Positions 50,319-59,828 of a stretch of DNA of 64,000 nucleotides are shown piece by piece. Source of the DNA: Sphingomonas echinoides (lineage in GTDB: Bacteria; Pseudomonadota; Alphaproteobacteria; Sphingomonadales; Sphingomonadaceae); NCBI RefSeq assembly GCF_029623395.1, contig NZ_JAPYKK010000019.1, forward strand, positions 1 to 64,000, written 5' to 3'. How positions within the stretch are numbered: position 1 is the stretch's first letter; every line of letters begins with the position of its first letter. A model generated the notes under the pieces. It saw only the letters and a program-made list of their open reading frames with translations. It was not told where the DNA came from and made no database searches. Made by a program: the position numbers and the translations under genes.

Positions 50319-50729
50319 ATGGCCGAACAGCCGCTTTCCATTTTCCAGGTCGCCGGGCGCGCGATGTCCGCGCAGCTCGTGCGGATGAACACGACCGCAT
50401 CGAACCTCGCCAACGCGGGAGCGGTGACGGGCAGCGAAGACACCGCGTACAAGACGATCAAGCCCGTCTTCCGCACGCAATATGACAAGGCCTCGGGGCT
50501 CGCCACGGTCAATGTCGAGAGCATCGTCACCGCGGGCGAAGGCGCGACTAAGGTCTACGATCCGTCGCACCCGCTTGCCGACAAGGACGGCAACATCTGG
50601 CAGTCGGGCGTCGATGAAACGCGCGAGCTGGTCGACATGATGGAGACCTCGCGCAGCTACCAGAACAACGTCGAGGTCATGCAGACCGCCAAGTCGCTCA
50701 TCCTCGATACCCTCAAACTGGGACGCTGA
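50319..50729 (+). CDS. flgC: Flagellar basal-body rod protein FlgC
   Basis: 136 residues. N-terminal rod motif VRMNTTASNLANAGAVTGS and C-terminal ETSRSYQNNVEVMQTAKSLI are the FlgC pattern. It forms part of the proximal rod with FlgB and FlgF. Unlike many operons, fliE is not placed after it. Confidence 0.95.
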   Translation: MAEQPLSIFQVAGRAMSAQLVRMNTTASNLANAGAVTGSEDTAYKTIKPVFRTQYDKASGLATVNVESIVTAGEGATKVYDPSHPLADKDGNIWQSGVDETRELVDMMETSRSYQNNVEVMQTAKSLILDTLKLGR

Positions 50730-50731
50730 TC

Positions 50732-51418
50732 ATGGCCTCCACTTTCGATTCCACGCTGACCAGCCTCGGCATCAACGCGACGACCACCGCCAAGGCAAAT
50801 GCCGCGAAGACCACCTCGTCGCAGTCGCTCGGTGCGTCGGACTTCCTCAAGCTGATGACCGCGCAGCTCAACAACCAGGATCCCTTCGCCCCGACCGACA
50901 ATACGCAGATGGTCGCGCAGCTCGCGCAGATCTCGAGCACCTCGGGGATCGCGGAAATGGGAACGACCCTGAAAGCGATCCAGGACAAGCTCGGCGCAAC
51001 GACTGCGGGCGATGCGCTCGGCTATGTCGGGCGCACCGTGCTGACCGAAGGCTCGACCGCCTATGCGCGCGCAGCGGGTGGTCTCGCGGGCGCGGTCGAG
51101 CTCGACAAGGATGCGACCGGCGTGACCGTTTCGATCCGCGATGCCAACGGCCAGACGCTCAACACGCTGTCACTCGGCGCGCAGAAGGCCGGGACCGCGA
51201 CCTACGACTGGGACGGCAAAGATGCCAGCGGCGCCTCCGCCGGGAGCGGCCCGTTCACCGTCTCGGTGGAAGCGGCCGACGGCGGCGAAGCCGTTACCGC
51301 GCGCAACCTCGTCTGGGCCCCGGTCGCCGCGGTTTCGATGCCCGCAACGGGCAGCCCCATGCTCACTTTGCCCGGTATCGGGCAAGTCGCCACCAGCGCC
51401 GTCCGTCAGGTCGGCTGA
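50732..51418 (+). CDS. flgD: Flagellar hook capping protein FlgD
   Basis: 228 residues. The N-terminal capping segment SQSLGASDFLKLMTAQLNNQ (and following DPFAPTDNTQMVAQLAQ) is diagnostic; the C-terminal part is an Ig-like FlgD domain (GTATYDWDGKDASGASAGSG). It caps the growing hook and is replaced by FlgK. Confidence 0.95.
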   Translation: MASTFDSTLTSLGINATTTAKANAAKTTSSQSLGASDFLKLMTAQLNNQDPFAPTDNTQMVAQLAQISSTSGIAEMGTTLKAIQDKLGATTAGDALGYVGRTVLTEGSTAYARAAGGLAGAVELDKDATGVTVSIRDANGQTLNTLSLGAQKAGTATYDWDGKDASGASAGSGPFTVSVEAADGGEAVTARNLVWAPVAAVSMPATGSPMLTLPGIGQVATSAVRQVG

Positions 51419-51459
51419 TCCCCCTCCCCGCTTGAACTCGAAACGCACAGGAGCCCCCC

Positions 51460-52707
51460 ATGTCCTTCTACACCTCGCTCAGCGGCCTGCAGGCAGCCCA
51501 GACCGAACTGTCCACCGTGTCGCACAACCTTGCCAACGTCGGCACCAACGGCTTCAAGAAGAGCCGGACCGACTTTGCCGACGTCATCGCCTCGAGCATC
51601 ACGACCGATCCGACCAAGCTCGTCGGGTCGGGCGCGGTGGTGAAATCGAACCGGCAGCAGTTCAGCGTCGGCAACCTCAAGACGACCGGCTCGTCGCTCG
51701 ACCTCGCGATCACGGGAGACGGCTTCTTCTCGGTCAAGACAAGCGGCGTCAATTCCGCCACCGCCTATACCCGCAACGGCGCGTTCCAGATCGATCCCGC
51801 TACGCATAACATCGTCGATGCGCAGGGGTCCGCACTGCTCGGCTATCCGGTCGACGCAAAGGGCAACACCACCGCCACCGGTGCGGACGGTCTAATCCCG
51901 CTCAACTTGCCAGAAACCAACGGCACGCCGGCGGCGACCGGCAACGTGGCGCTCAAGGTCAACCTCTATGCCGCGGCATCGGTGCCGACCGCGACGTTTA
52001 CGCCGACCAATGCGTCGAGCTACAACAACTCGACCGCTACGACGATCTACGACTCGGCGGGCAAGGCGAGCACACTCACCAACTATTACGTCCACTCCGG
52101 CAACAACGCCTGGACCGTCCACAGCTTCGTCGGCGAACAGGAACTCAAGGTCAGCGGTTCCACCTCGGGCACCCCCGTCACCTTCGACGCTGCGGGCAAC
52201 ATCTCCGCCCCGTCCAGCCCAATCACCTATGACGCGTTCAACCCGATCAGCGGCGGCGTCGCGCAGACGCTCAAGCTCGATCTTGCGGGGACGACGCAAC
52301 AGTCCAGCCCGTTCTCGGTCAACGCCCGCGTCACCGATGGTGCCTCGGTCGGCGAACTCGCGGGTGTGTCGGTCGACAAGCAGGGGATCGTCTCGGCCAA
52401 CTATTCGAACGGCGACACGGTCGCGCTCGGCAAGGTCGCGCTCGCCAATTTCGCCAACCCCACGGGCCTGCGCCAGACCGGCAACAGCTATTGGTCGTCG
52501 ACCGGCATCTCGGGCGGCGCGGCGCTTGGCGCAGCGAACGAGAACGGCTTCGGCTCGCTCAGCGCGGGGACGCTCGAAGGCTCGAACGTCGATATCACCG
52601 AGGAACTGGTCGATCTGATCGCCGCGCAGCGCAACTTCCAGGCGAATGCCAAGGCGCTCGATATCAACGGCCAGATTTCGCAGACCATCTTCAACATCCG
52701 CAACTGA
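51460..52707 (+). CDS. flgE: Flagellar hook protein FlgE
   Basis: 415 residues with AGGAG upstream. Opens MSFYTSLSGLQAAQTELSTV and then SHNLANVGTNGFKKSRTDFA; closes with GTLEGSNVDITEELVDLI, the D0 helix pair of hook proteins. It polymerises into the hook. The middle is a Thr/Ser-rich variable domain. Confidence 0.96.
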   Translation: MSFYTSLSGLQAAQTELSTVSHNLANVGTNGFKKSRTDFADVIASSITTDPTKLVGSGAVVKSNRQQFSVGNLKTTGSSLDLAITGDGFFSVKTSGVNSATAYTRNGAFQIDPATHNIVDAQGSALLGYPVDAKGNTTATGADGLIPLNLPETNGTPAATGNVALKVNLYAAASVPTATFTPTNASSYNNSTATTIYDSAGKASTLTNYYVHSGNNAWTVHSFVGEQELKVSGSTSGTPVTFDAAGNISAPSSPITYDAFNPISGGVAQTLKLDLAGTTQQSSPFSVNARVTDGASVGELAGVSVDKQGIVSANYSNGDTVALGKVALANFANPTGLRQTGNSYWSSTGISGGAALGAANENGFGSLSAGTLEGSNVDITEELVDLIAAQRNFQANAKALDINGQISQTIFNIRN

Positions 52708-52730
52708 CCTGAACCGAGCGGGAGCAGGAT

Positions 52731-53474
52731 ATGGACAAGCTGGTCTACACGGCGGCGACGGGGCTCAAGGCGCATCTCGCGTCGCAGGCCGCGATCGCCA
52801 ACAACATGGCGAACGCCTCGACGATCGGCTTTCGCGCCGACCGCGTCGTGTTCGACCGGCTGTCGCTCAAGGGCTCACCGCTCGAAACACGCGAGCCGAC
52901 CTCGGCGGACGTGCTCGACGCGGATCGCGCGACCGGCGCGATCCAGCAGACCGGTCGTTCGCTCGATGTCGCGATGACCGGCGACAGCTGGCTCGCGGTC
53001 CAGTCGCCCGATGGGAAGGAAGCCTATACGCGGCGCGGCGACTTGCAGGTCGCAGCCTCAGGTGTGCTCCAGACCGGCGACGGTTTCCCGGTGATCGGGT
53101 CGGGTGGCCCGATCACCGTGCCGCCCGCGCAAAGCATCTCGATCTCGGCGGACGGCACCGTGTCGATCGTCCCGATGGGCGGCGACGCACGCAACCCGGA
53201 GGTGCTCGACCAGCTCAAGCTGGCGACGCCGAAGGGCACGACCACGGTCAAGGGGCTCGACAATCTGCTCTACGTCAAGGGCGGCGGAACGCTGCCGCAG
53301 GACATGGACGCAAAGGTCGAGAGCGGCGCGCTCGAGGGATCGAACGTCAACATGACTCAAGCGCTGGTCGACATGATCGAGAACCAGCGCAGCTACGAGG
53401 TCCAGGCCAATCTGATGAAGTCGGCCAAGGACATGGACGAAAGCGCCGCATCCGTGATGCGGCTTCCAGGCTGA
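52731..53474 (+). CDS. flgF: Flagellar basal-body rod protein FlgF
   Basis: 247 residues. Starts MDKLVYTAATGLKAHLASQA with the rod motif ANNMANASTIGFRADRV; ends EGSNVNMTQALVDMIENQRS, the usual hook/rod C-terminal helix. It belongs to the proximal rod. An 11-bp gap separates it from flgG. Confidence 0.94.
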   Translation: MDKLVYTAATGLKAHLASQAAIANNMANASTIGFRADRVVFDRLSLKGSPLETREPTSADVLDADRATGAIQQTGRSLDVAMTGDSWLAVQSPDGKEAYTRRGDLQVAASGVLQTGDGFPVIGSGGPITVPPAQSISISADGTVSIVPMGGDARNPEVLDQLKLATPKGTTTVKGLDNLLYVKGGGTLPQDMDAKVESGALEGSNVNMTQALVDMIENQRSYEVQANLMKSAKDMDESAASVMRLPG

Positions 53475-53485
53475 AGGAATAGACG

Positions 53486-54274
53486 ATGGGCAGTGCAGCC
53501 ATGCATATCGCGCGGACCGGGCTTGATGCCCAGGACATGCGCATGCGAGTCATCTCGAACAACCTCGCGAACGTCAACACGACCGCGTACAAGAAGGATC
53601 GCGCCGCGTTCGAGACGCTCGCGTACCAGACAGTGACGGCACCCGGAGCGCCGAGCACGTCCGAGACGAAATATGCGACCGGGCTCAACCTCGGCACCGG
53701 CGTCAAGATCCAGGGTACTGCGCGGATCGACACGCAGGGGTCGTTCCAGTCGACCAACAATAGTCTCGACCTCGCGCTCGACGGCGATGGGTATTTCCAG
53801 GTGCAGATGCCCGGCGGCACGCTCGGCTATACCCGCGCGGGCAATTTCTCGCGCTCGCCCGAGGGGCTGATGATCACCAGCGAGGGCTATCAGGTCCAGC
53901 CCGGCATCACCGTTCCGCAAGGCGCCACCGCGATCACGATCGGCACCGACGGGACCGTCTCGGCGACCGTCCCCGGCCAGACCACGCCAAGCGAACTCGG
54001 CCAGATCCAGGTCGCGAGCTTCCCCAATGCGGCGGGCTTGCTCAGCAAGGGGGACAATTACCTGATGGAGACCGCCGCGAGCGGTGCCGCCAACCTCGGC
54101 GTCGCCGGGCAGGACGGGCGCGGCAACGTCCGCCAGGGGCAGCTCGAAGGGTCGAACGTCAACGTCGTCGAGGAGCTGGTCGACATGATCGAAACCCAAC
54201 GCGCGTATGAGGTTAATTCAAAAATGATCTCCGCGACCGACGAAATGCTCAAATATGTTAATCAAAATATCTGA
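53486..54274 (+). CDS. flgG: Flagellar distal rod protein FlgG
   Basis: 262 residues, the conserved FlgG length. MHIARTGLDAQDMRMRVISN is followed by NLANVNTTAYKKDRAAFETL, and the end is EGSNVNVVEELVDMIETQRA plus NSKMISATDEMLKYVNQNI. It forms the distal rod. Its TGA overlaps the flgH ATG by one base. Confidence 0.96.
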   Translation: MGSAAMHIARTGLDAQDMRMRVISNNLANVNTTAYKKDRAAFETLAYQTVTAPGAPSTSETKYATGLNLGTGVKIQGTARIDTQGSFQSTNNSLDLALDGDGYFQVQMPGGTLGYTRAGNFSRSPEGLMITSEGYQVQPGITVPQGATAITIGTDGTVSATVPGQTTPSELGQIQVASFPNAAGLLSKGDNYLMETAASGAANLGVAGQDGRGNVRQGQLEGSNVNVVEELVDMIETQRAYEVNSKMISATDEMLKYVNQNI

Positions 54275-54963
54275 TGGCTAGAGTCATGAAGCCGTTCGCC
54301 ATCCAGCTGATCGTCGGAATTGCGTTGTTTTTGCCCAGCGCGGCCGAGTCGCGCGTGTTCGGCAAGAAGGCGCCGCCGGTCGATTTCTCGTCGGCGATGC
54401 CCGAACCGGCGCTGACGCCGGTGGTGGCGACCGGGTCGATCTTCCAGGTCGAGGACGGGTATGGCGCGCTCTACGAAGGCACGCGCGCGCGCCGCGTCGG
54501 CGATCCGGTCACGATCGTTCTGGTCGAACGCACCGCCGCCTCCAAATCCGCCAGTTCGAAGCTCGATTCGTCGGGCAACCTCGCCTTCACCCCGCCGACC
54601 ACCGGGCGACTCGCGCTGTTCCAGGGCACCGATATCGCGACCAGCGGGAACCGCGGGTTCAAGGGAACCGGCGGCGCGGATCAATCGAACACGCTGTCGG
54701 GCGAGATCACCGTCACGGTCAGCCGCGTGCTCCCCAACGGCACGATGCTGGTCCAGGGGCAGAAGCGCGTCACGCTCAACCGCGGCGACGAGTTCGTCCA
54801 GATCAAGGGCCTGATCCGCACCGCCGACATCGACGCCAACAACCGCGTCCCCTCGACCCGCGTCGCCGACGCGCAGATCGCCTACACTGGCAAGGGCGAC
54901 GTCGCGCGCGCCAGTCGGCAGGGCTGGCTCGGCCGGTTCTTCTCCGTCGTGAGCCCGTTCTGA
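54274..54963 (+). CDS. flgH: Flagellar L-ring protein FlgH
   Basis: 229 residues (an ATG four codons in is an alternative). FlgH domain: DGYGALYEGTRARRVGDPVT, SKSASSKLDSSGNLAFT, SGEITVTVSRVLPNGTMLVQ and VQIKGLIRTADIDANN. It builds the outer-membrane L ring around the rod. FlgH is normally a lipoprotein, but this one has no cysteine after its hydrophobic signal (LIVGIALFLPSAAES), so the lipid anchor seems to be missing. Confidence 0.94.
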   Translation: MARVMKPFAIQLIVGIALFLPSAAESRVFGKKAPPVDFSSAMPEPALTPVVATGSIFQVEDGYGALYEGTRARRVGDPVTIVLVERTAASKSASSKLDSSGNLAFTPPTTGRLALFQGTDIATSGNRGFKGTGGADQSNTLSGEITVTVSRVLPNGTMLVQGQKRVTLNRGDEFVQIKGLIRTADIDANNRVPSTRVADAQIAYTGKGDVARASRQGWLGRFFSVVSPF

Positions 54964-54965
54964 GG

Positions 54966-56069
54966 ATGCGCCCGATGTTCCGCCTCCTGCTCGCAGCACT
55001 CGTCTCGCTGCTCGTCGCGGCCCCCGCGTCCGCCGACCGGATCAAGGATCTCGGCGGGTTCCAGGGGATTCGCACCAACCAGCTGACCGGCTACGGCGTC
55101 GTCGTCGGCTTGCCGGGCACGGGCGACGACAATCTGGAATACACCATCCAGTCGATGAAGGCGGTGACGTCGCGCTTCGGGCTGCAATTGCCCGCGAATA
55201 TTAACCCCGGCCTCAAGAACACGGCGGTGGTGATGATCACCGCCGAACTGCCCCCCTTCGCCAAGCCCGGCCAGAAGCTCGACATCACCGTCGCCTCGAT
55301 GGGCAAGGCCAAGAGCCTGCGCGGCGGCGCATTGATCCTGACGCCGCTGCAGGGCGCGGACGGCCAGATCTATGCGATGGCACAGGGCAACCTTGCCGTG
55401 GGTGGCCTTGGCGCCGAGGGCAAGGACGGATCGCAGATCGTCATCAACATCCCCTCAACCGGGCGCATCCCCGAGGGCGCCACGGTCGAGCGCGCGGTCA
55501 AGACCGGGTTCGAGAACACGCCCGCGCTGACCTTCAACCTCGCGCGTGCCGACTTCACCACCGCGCAGAACGTCGCCGGTTCGATCAACGCGCGCTTCGG
55601 CAGCGGCGTGGCACAGGCGGTCGATGCCGTCTCCGTCTCGGTCCGCGCCCCGATCGGCGGCGACGTCCGCGCGACCTTGATGAGCGAAATCGAGAATCTC
55701 AGCGTCGTTTCGGCCGAGCCGCCCGCCAAGGTGATCGTCAACGCGCGCACCGGCACGGTCGTGATCAACTCGGCGGTCCGCGTCAGCACCGCCGCGATCA
55801 CCCACGGCAAGCTCACCGTCCGCATCGACGAGAACGAACGGATCAGCCAGCCCGCACCGTTCAGCCAGGGCCAGACCGCCAAGGCACAGAAATCCGGCGT
55901 CGTGGTCGATGAAGAGAAGCGCCCGATGTTCCTGATCTCGCCCGGTCCGAAACTGTCGGACGTGGTCAAGGCGATCAACGCGATCGGCGCGTCGCCGGCC
56001 GACCTGGTCGCCATCCTTGAAGCGCTCAAGGAAGCGGGCGCGTTGAAAGCGGAGTTGATCGTCCTGTGA
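54966..56069 (+). CDS. flgI: Flagellar P-ring protein FlgI
   Basis: 367 residues with a signal peptide (to about APASA). Typical motifs: DRIKDLGGFQGIRTNQLTGY, GVVVGLPGTGDDN, KNTAVVMITAELPPFAKPGQ and the C-terminal VKAINAIGASPADLVAILEAL. It polymerises in the periplasm as the P ring with help from FlgA. Its stop overlaps the FlgJ-type GTG. Confidence 0.97.
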   Translation: MRPMFRLLLAALVSLLVAAPASADRIKDLGGFQGIRTNQLTGYGVVVGLPGTGDDNLEYTIQSMKAVTSRFGLQLPANINPGLKNTAVVMITAELPPFAKPGQKLDITVASMGKAKSLRGGALILTPLQGADGQIYAMAQGNLAVGGLGAEGKDGSQIVINIPSTGRIPEGATVERAVKTGFENTPALTFNLARADFTTAQNVAGSINARFGSGVAQAVDAVSVSVRAPIGGDVRATLMSEIENLSVVSAEPPAKVIVNARTGTVVINSAVRVSTAAITHGKLTVRIDENERISQPAPFSQGQTAKAQKSGVVVDEEKRPMFLISPGPKLSDVVKAINAIGASPADLVAILEALKEAGALKAELIVL

Positions 56070-56440
56070 GCGACGTTCCTGCCCTTCCCCCGGTCAACGC
56101 CCCCTCTGCTGTCGGCGGTATCGCAACCGATACCAGCCGGCTGTCGAACCGTGCCAATCTGGAGGCGGCGGGGAAGAAGTTCGAGGCGGTCTTCACCGGC
56201 ATGATGGTCAAGGCGATGCGCTCGACGCACCTCGCCGAGGACGGACTGTTCGCGTCCAAGGGCATGGATACGTTCAAGGAAATGCAGGACACGCAAGTCG
56301 CGCAGAACATGGCCGCGCACGCCCCGCTCGGGATCGGCAAGGCAATGACCGAATTCCTGGCGAAATCGCAGGCAGGCGTCGAAGCCGGGTTGCAGGCGGC
56401 CCGGACACCTGAAGGCAGCAACGCGGCGAAGACGCCATGA
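56066..56440 (+). CDS. flgJ: Rod-binding protein, FlgJ N-terminal domain only
   Basis: 124 residues from a GTG overlapping flgI (GTGA). The rod-binding motif is AAGKKFEAVFTGMMVKAMRS, then FKEMQDTQVAQNMAA. The C-terminal muramidase domain of enteric FlgJ is missing; the separate SLT gene at 46225 probably supplies that activity. Its TGA overlaps the flgK ATG. Confidence 0.9.
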   Translation: MSDVPALPPVNAPSAVGGIATDTSRLSNRANLEAAGKKFEAVFTGMMVKAMRSTHLAEDGLFASKGMDTFKEMQDTQVAQNMAAHAPLGIGKAMTEFLAKSQAGVEAGLQAARTPEGSNAAKTP

Positions 56441-57777
56441 GCGACATGCTGAGCATCGGCGCAAGCGGCGTCCGCGCGTATCAGACCGCGCTGAGCACCG
56501 TTTCCGACAATATCGCGAACGCTGCGACGCCGGGCTATGCCAAGCGCACGTCGACCCTGTCCGAGATCGAGCCCGCCACCGGAATCCATTCCGGCGGCGT
56601 CGCGGCGACGGGACAGGGCGTCGTCGTTTCGGGGCTCACGCGCTCGGCGGACGTGTTGCGCGACGCCGATGTCCGCACCGCCGGCTCGGACGTCGCGCGC
56701 AGCGACACCAGCGTGGCCTGGCTCGACCGGATCGAGACCGCGCTGACCAGCAATCAGCTTGGCGCGCGACTGACCGGCTTTTTCAACGCGACGAAGGCGG
56801 TCGCCGCGGATCCCACCGCGACCACCCCGCGCAGCGCGATGCTCGAGCAGGCAAATGCGGTCGCAGGATCGTTCCGCGCAACCGGCAAGGCGCTCGACCT
56901 GCTGGACACCAACCTCGATTCGACCGCGTCGGCGGCGGTCTCGACGCTCAACACGCTCGGCAGCGCGCTGGCGAAGGTCAACGAAGGCATCGCGCGCATC
57001 AAGGGCGGGTCGGCCGCGGCTGCGGCCCTCACCGACCAGCGCGACTCGATCCTCGAACAGATGAGCGCGGTCAGCAACATTTCGGTGTCGCTCGATGACT
57101 ATGGCCGCGCGACCGTGAAGCTCGGCGATGCGGGTGGCGCGACGTTCGTCTCGGGGCCACAATCCGATTCGCTCCAGGTCGCGCGCGGCACCGATGGCGT
57201 GATTGCATTCACGCTTCAGCGGTCGCAGGCCACGGTCAATCCGTCCGGCGGTGCGCTCGCAGGCATCGTCGAGGCTGGCCAGCGGATTTCGGACACGCGC
57301 CTCAACCTGAACACGATCGCGGTCGCCTTCGTGCGCGACGTCAACGCGATCCAGCAAGGCGGCGACACGCTCGATTCGCAAAAAGGCGCCGCATTGTTCG
57401 CCGCCTCCCCCAAACCGACCGACATCACCGTGATGCTGACCAATCCGGGCGATATCGCCGCGGCCACCACCGGTAAGGGTCCGCGCGACAACGGTAATCT
57501 CGGCAAGCTCGATGCGCTGCGCACCAGCGGCGCGTTCGAGGGCAAGACCACCGCGCTCGTCTCGAGCAACGCCTCGGCGCTTGCCGCGCGCAAGCAGGTC
57601 GCGCTCGCGCAAGGTGCGATGCGGGACAATGCGGTCGCCGCGCGCGACGCCGTGTCCGGCGTAAACCTCGACAGCGAGGCGGTCGATCTGCTGCGCTTCC
57701 AGCAAGCATACCAAGCGTCGAGCCGCGTGATCCAGGTCGCCAAGGACACGCTCCAGTCGATCCTCGACATCCGCTAG
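56437..57777 (+). CDS. flgK: Hook-filament junction protein FlgK
   Basis: 446 residues. Starts MSDMLSIGASGVRAYQTALS with STVSDNIANAATPGYAKR, and ends with AVDLLRFQQAYQASSRVIQV, the D0/D1 helices of HAP1. It joins hook to filament; FlgN should chaperone it. Overlaps flgJ by 4 bp; flgL follows after 20 bp. Confidence 0.95.
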   Translation: MSDMLSIGASGVRAYQTALSTVSDNIANAATPGYAKRTSTLSEIEPATGIHSGGVAATGQGVVVSGLTRSADVLRDADVRTAGSDVARSDTSVAWLDRIETALTSNQLGARLTGFFNATKAVAADPTATTPRSAMLEQANAVAGSFRATGKALDLLDTNLDSTASAAVSTLNTLGSALAKVNEGIARIKGGSAAAAALTDQRDSILEQMSAVSNISVSLDDYGRATVKLGDAGGATFVSGPQSDSLQVARGTDGVIAFTLQRSQATVNPSGGALAGIVEAGQRISDTRLNLNTIAVAFVRDVNAIQQGGDTLDSQKGAALFAASPKPTDITVMLTNPGDIAAATTGKGPRDNGNLGKLDALRTSGAFEGKTTALVSSNASALAARKQVALAQGAMRDNAVAARDAVSGVNLDSEAVDLLRFQQAYQASSRVIQVAKDTLQSILDIR

Positions 57778-57797
57778 CCCCGAGACGGACCCAGCCC

Positions 57798-58712
57798 ATG
57801 CAAATCGGCACCAGCCTGTTCTACGATCGTACCTCGGCGCAGATGACCAATCTGTCGACGCAGACGAGCACGCTCAACACGCAGATCGCGACGGGCAAGA
57901 AACTCAGCGCGCCGTCGCAGGATGTCGTTGCGTACAATCGGCTGGCGTCGATCAAACAGGCGACGGCGGATCAAGCTGCCTATTCCGGCAACATCAGTCT
58001 CGCCAAATCCCTGTTGCAACAATCCGATTCGACGCTGACTCAAGTGTCGACGCAATTGCAGCGCGCCTCCGAACTGACGCTGCGCGCCAACACCGGCACG
58101 CTCAACGACGGCGATCGCAAGACGATCGCGATCGAACTCAAGAGCATCCTCGACGATCTCGTCAACCTTGCGAATACCAGCGATGCGCGCGGGCAACCGC
58201 TGTTCGGCGCCGCGACCGGGACCAAGGCGGTGGTGCAGGCCGCGGACGGGAGCGTCACGCTCGGCGGCACCGGCGAACTTCCCGCGATTCCGGTTGGCGA
58301 CGACACCGCGGTCACCGCGACCGACAGCGCCGAGCGCGTCTTCGGCAACATCCCGACCAAGGCCGGCGGCAAGACCGACGTCTTTGCGGTGCTGTCCGAT
58401 TACATCGCCGCGCTCGATGCGGGCGGGGACGTATCGGCATCCTCGGCAACCGCGATCGACGGATTGAACGCCGCCCAATCGCAAGTCAGCAACGTCCAGG
58501 GATCGGTCGGTGCGCGCGCCGCGCGACTCGACATCGTCTCATCGCAAGCCACCGATGCCGCCGCCGCGCGCGAGAGCGATCGTACCGAGCTGGAAGACAC
58601 CGACCTTTCGGCGGCAATCACCGAATTGCAGAAGCAGATGACGATCCTGTCGGCCACCCAGGCGAGTTTCAGCAAGCTGAGCAGCCTGTCGTTGTTCACC
58701 TATTTGCGCTGA
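57798..58712 (+). CDS. flgL: Hook-filament junction protein FlgL
   Basis: 304 residues, flagellin-like. N-terminal coiled segment QMTNLSTQTSTLNTQIATGK with LSAPSQDVVAYNRLAS; C-terminal SDRTELEDTDLSAAITELQK and ATQASFSKLSSLSLFTYL. HAP3 junction protein next to the filament. No flagellin gene is in the window. Confidence 0.93.
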   Translation: MQIGTSLFYDRTSAQMTNLSTQTSTLNTQIATGKKLSAPSQDVVAYNRLASIKQATADQAAYSGNISLAKSLLQQSDSTLTQVSTQLQRASELTLRANTGTLNDGDRKTIAIELKSILDDLVNLANTSDARGQPLFGAATGTKAVVQAADGSVTLGGTGELPAIPVGDDTAVTATDSAERVFGNIPTKAGGKTDVFAVLSDYIAALDAGGDVSASSATAIDGLNAAQSQVSNVQGSVGARAARLDIVSSQATDAAAARESDRTELEDTDLSAAITELQKQMTILSATQASFSKLSSLSLFTYLR

Positions 58713-58884
58713 TCTTTTCCCGGAGGCGGGAATTGCTTCGGCCGAGCGTAATTAACGTCAGCGCTGCGCTGGTTAACCGTTTTGCTACTGAATCACCCTA
58801 GACCGAAAGTGTAGCGGCCGATGCGGGTCGCAAGCGTCGTGCAGCAACGTCAATTGCAGCGTTTACAGGGGCATAGCGCCACTC

Positions 58885-59748
58885 ATGTTTCCCGCAATCG
58901 GTCTTGTCGTCCTCCTCGTGATGATCTTCGGCGGCTTTGCCATTACAGGCGGCGCGCTCGGCCCGGTCATGGAGGCGATTCCGCACGAAATGCTGATCAT
59001 CGGCGGCGCTGCGGTCGGCGCGCTGATCATCGGCAACTCGATGAAGGAACTGAAGGCGCTTGGTGGCGGCTTCATGAAGGTCTTCAAGGGCCCGAAATAC
59101 AAGAAGCAGGACTATCTCGACGTCATCTTCCTCGTGTCGAAGCTGATGAAGATGCTCCGCACCGAAGGCCCGATCGCGCTCGAGCCGCATGTCGAGGATC
59201 CGAAATCCTCTGCGGTCTTTGCGGAGTATCCCCGACTGCTGTCCGACCATACGCTGATCAACCTGATCGCGGACACGTTGCGGCTGGTCGTCGTCTCGTC
59301 GGGCACGCTTGATGTCCATGCGGTCGAGGACGTGATGGATAACATGATCAAGACGCACCACCACGAGGTCGAAGGCCCACACGGGACGATCTCGAGCCTC
59401 GCCGATGCGCTTCCCGCGCTCGGCATCGTCGCGGCGGTGCTCGGCGTGGTGAAGACAATGGGCTCGATCGACAAACCGCCCGCGATTCTCGGTGCGATGA
59501 TCGGCTCTGCGCTGGTCGGGACCTTCATGGGCGTTTTGCTGGCCTATGGCATCGTTGCGCCGCTCGCCAACCGGCTGAAGCAGGTGATCGAGGCAGACGG
59601 CGCGATCTATCACGTCGTCAAGCAGATCATCATCGCCTCGCTCCACGGCCATCCGCAGCCGCTCGTGATCGAAGCGGCGCGCTCCGGCATCGCGCATTCG
59701 AACCAGCCGGGCTTCGCCGAAGTGTTCGACGGCCTGCGGGCGCGGTGA
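58885..59748 (+). CDS. motA: Flagellar stator protein MotA
   Basis: 287 residues, the classical MotA size. Four membrane segments (near 2-22, 35-53, 160-185 and 195-215), with MLIIGGAAVGALIIGNS at TM2 and ADALPALGIVAAVLGVVKTM plus GSALVGTFMGVLLAYGIVAP near the C-terminal pair. Forms the proton-conducting stator with MotB. 172 bp separate it from flgL; no clear promoter was recognised there. Confidence 0.95.
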   Translation: MFPAIGLVVLLVMIFGGFAITGGALGPVMEAIPHEMLIIGGAAVGALIIGNSMKELKALGGGFMKVFKGPKYKKQDYLDVIFLVSKLMKMLRTEGPIALEPHVEDPKSSAVFAEYPRLLSDHTLINLIADTLRLVVVSSGTLDVHAVEDVMDNMIKTHHHEVEGPHGTISSLADALPALGIVAAVLGVVKTMGSIDKPPAILGAMIGSALVGTFMGVLLAYGIVAPLANRLKQVIEADGAIYHVVKQIIIASLHGHPQPLVIEAARSGIAHSNQPGFAEVFDGLRAR

Positions 59749-59828
59749 GGTGATGGCCACGCTGCAAATCCACGACATCAGTCGCCCAGGGGCTCCGGCG
59801 TTCCTGCCTTTTGCGACGGCAAAAGAAG

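Noticed and set aside
58767..58785. TGGTTAACCGTTTTGCT as a sigma-54 promoter for motA
   Set aside because: The GG to GC distance is one base too long, which is not tolerated by sigma-54, and the CAC of the -24 element is missing.
58798..58824. CTAGA-N14-GCCGATGC as a sigma-28 promoter for motA
   Set aside because: Spacing is one base short and both elements are imperfect, so a chance match is as likely.
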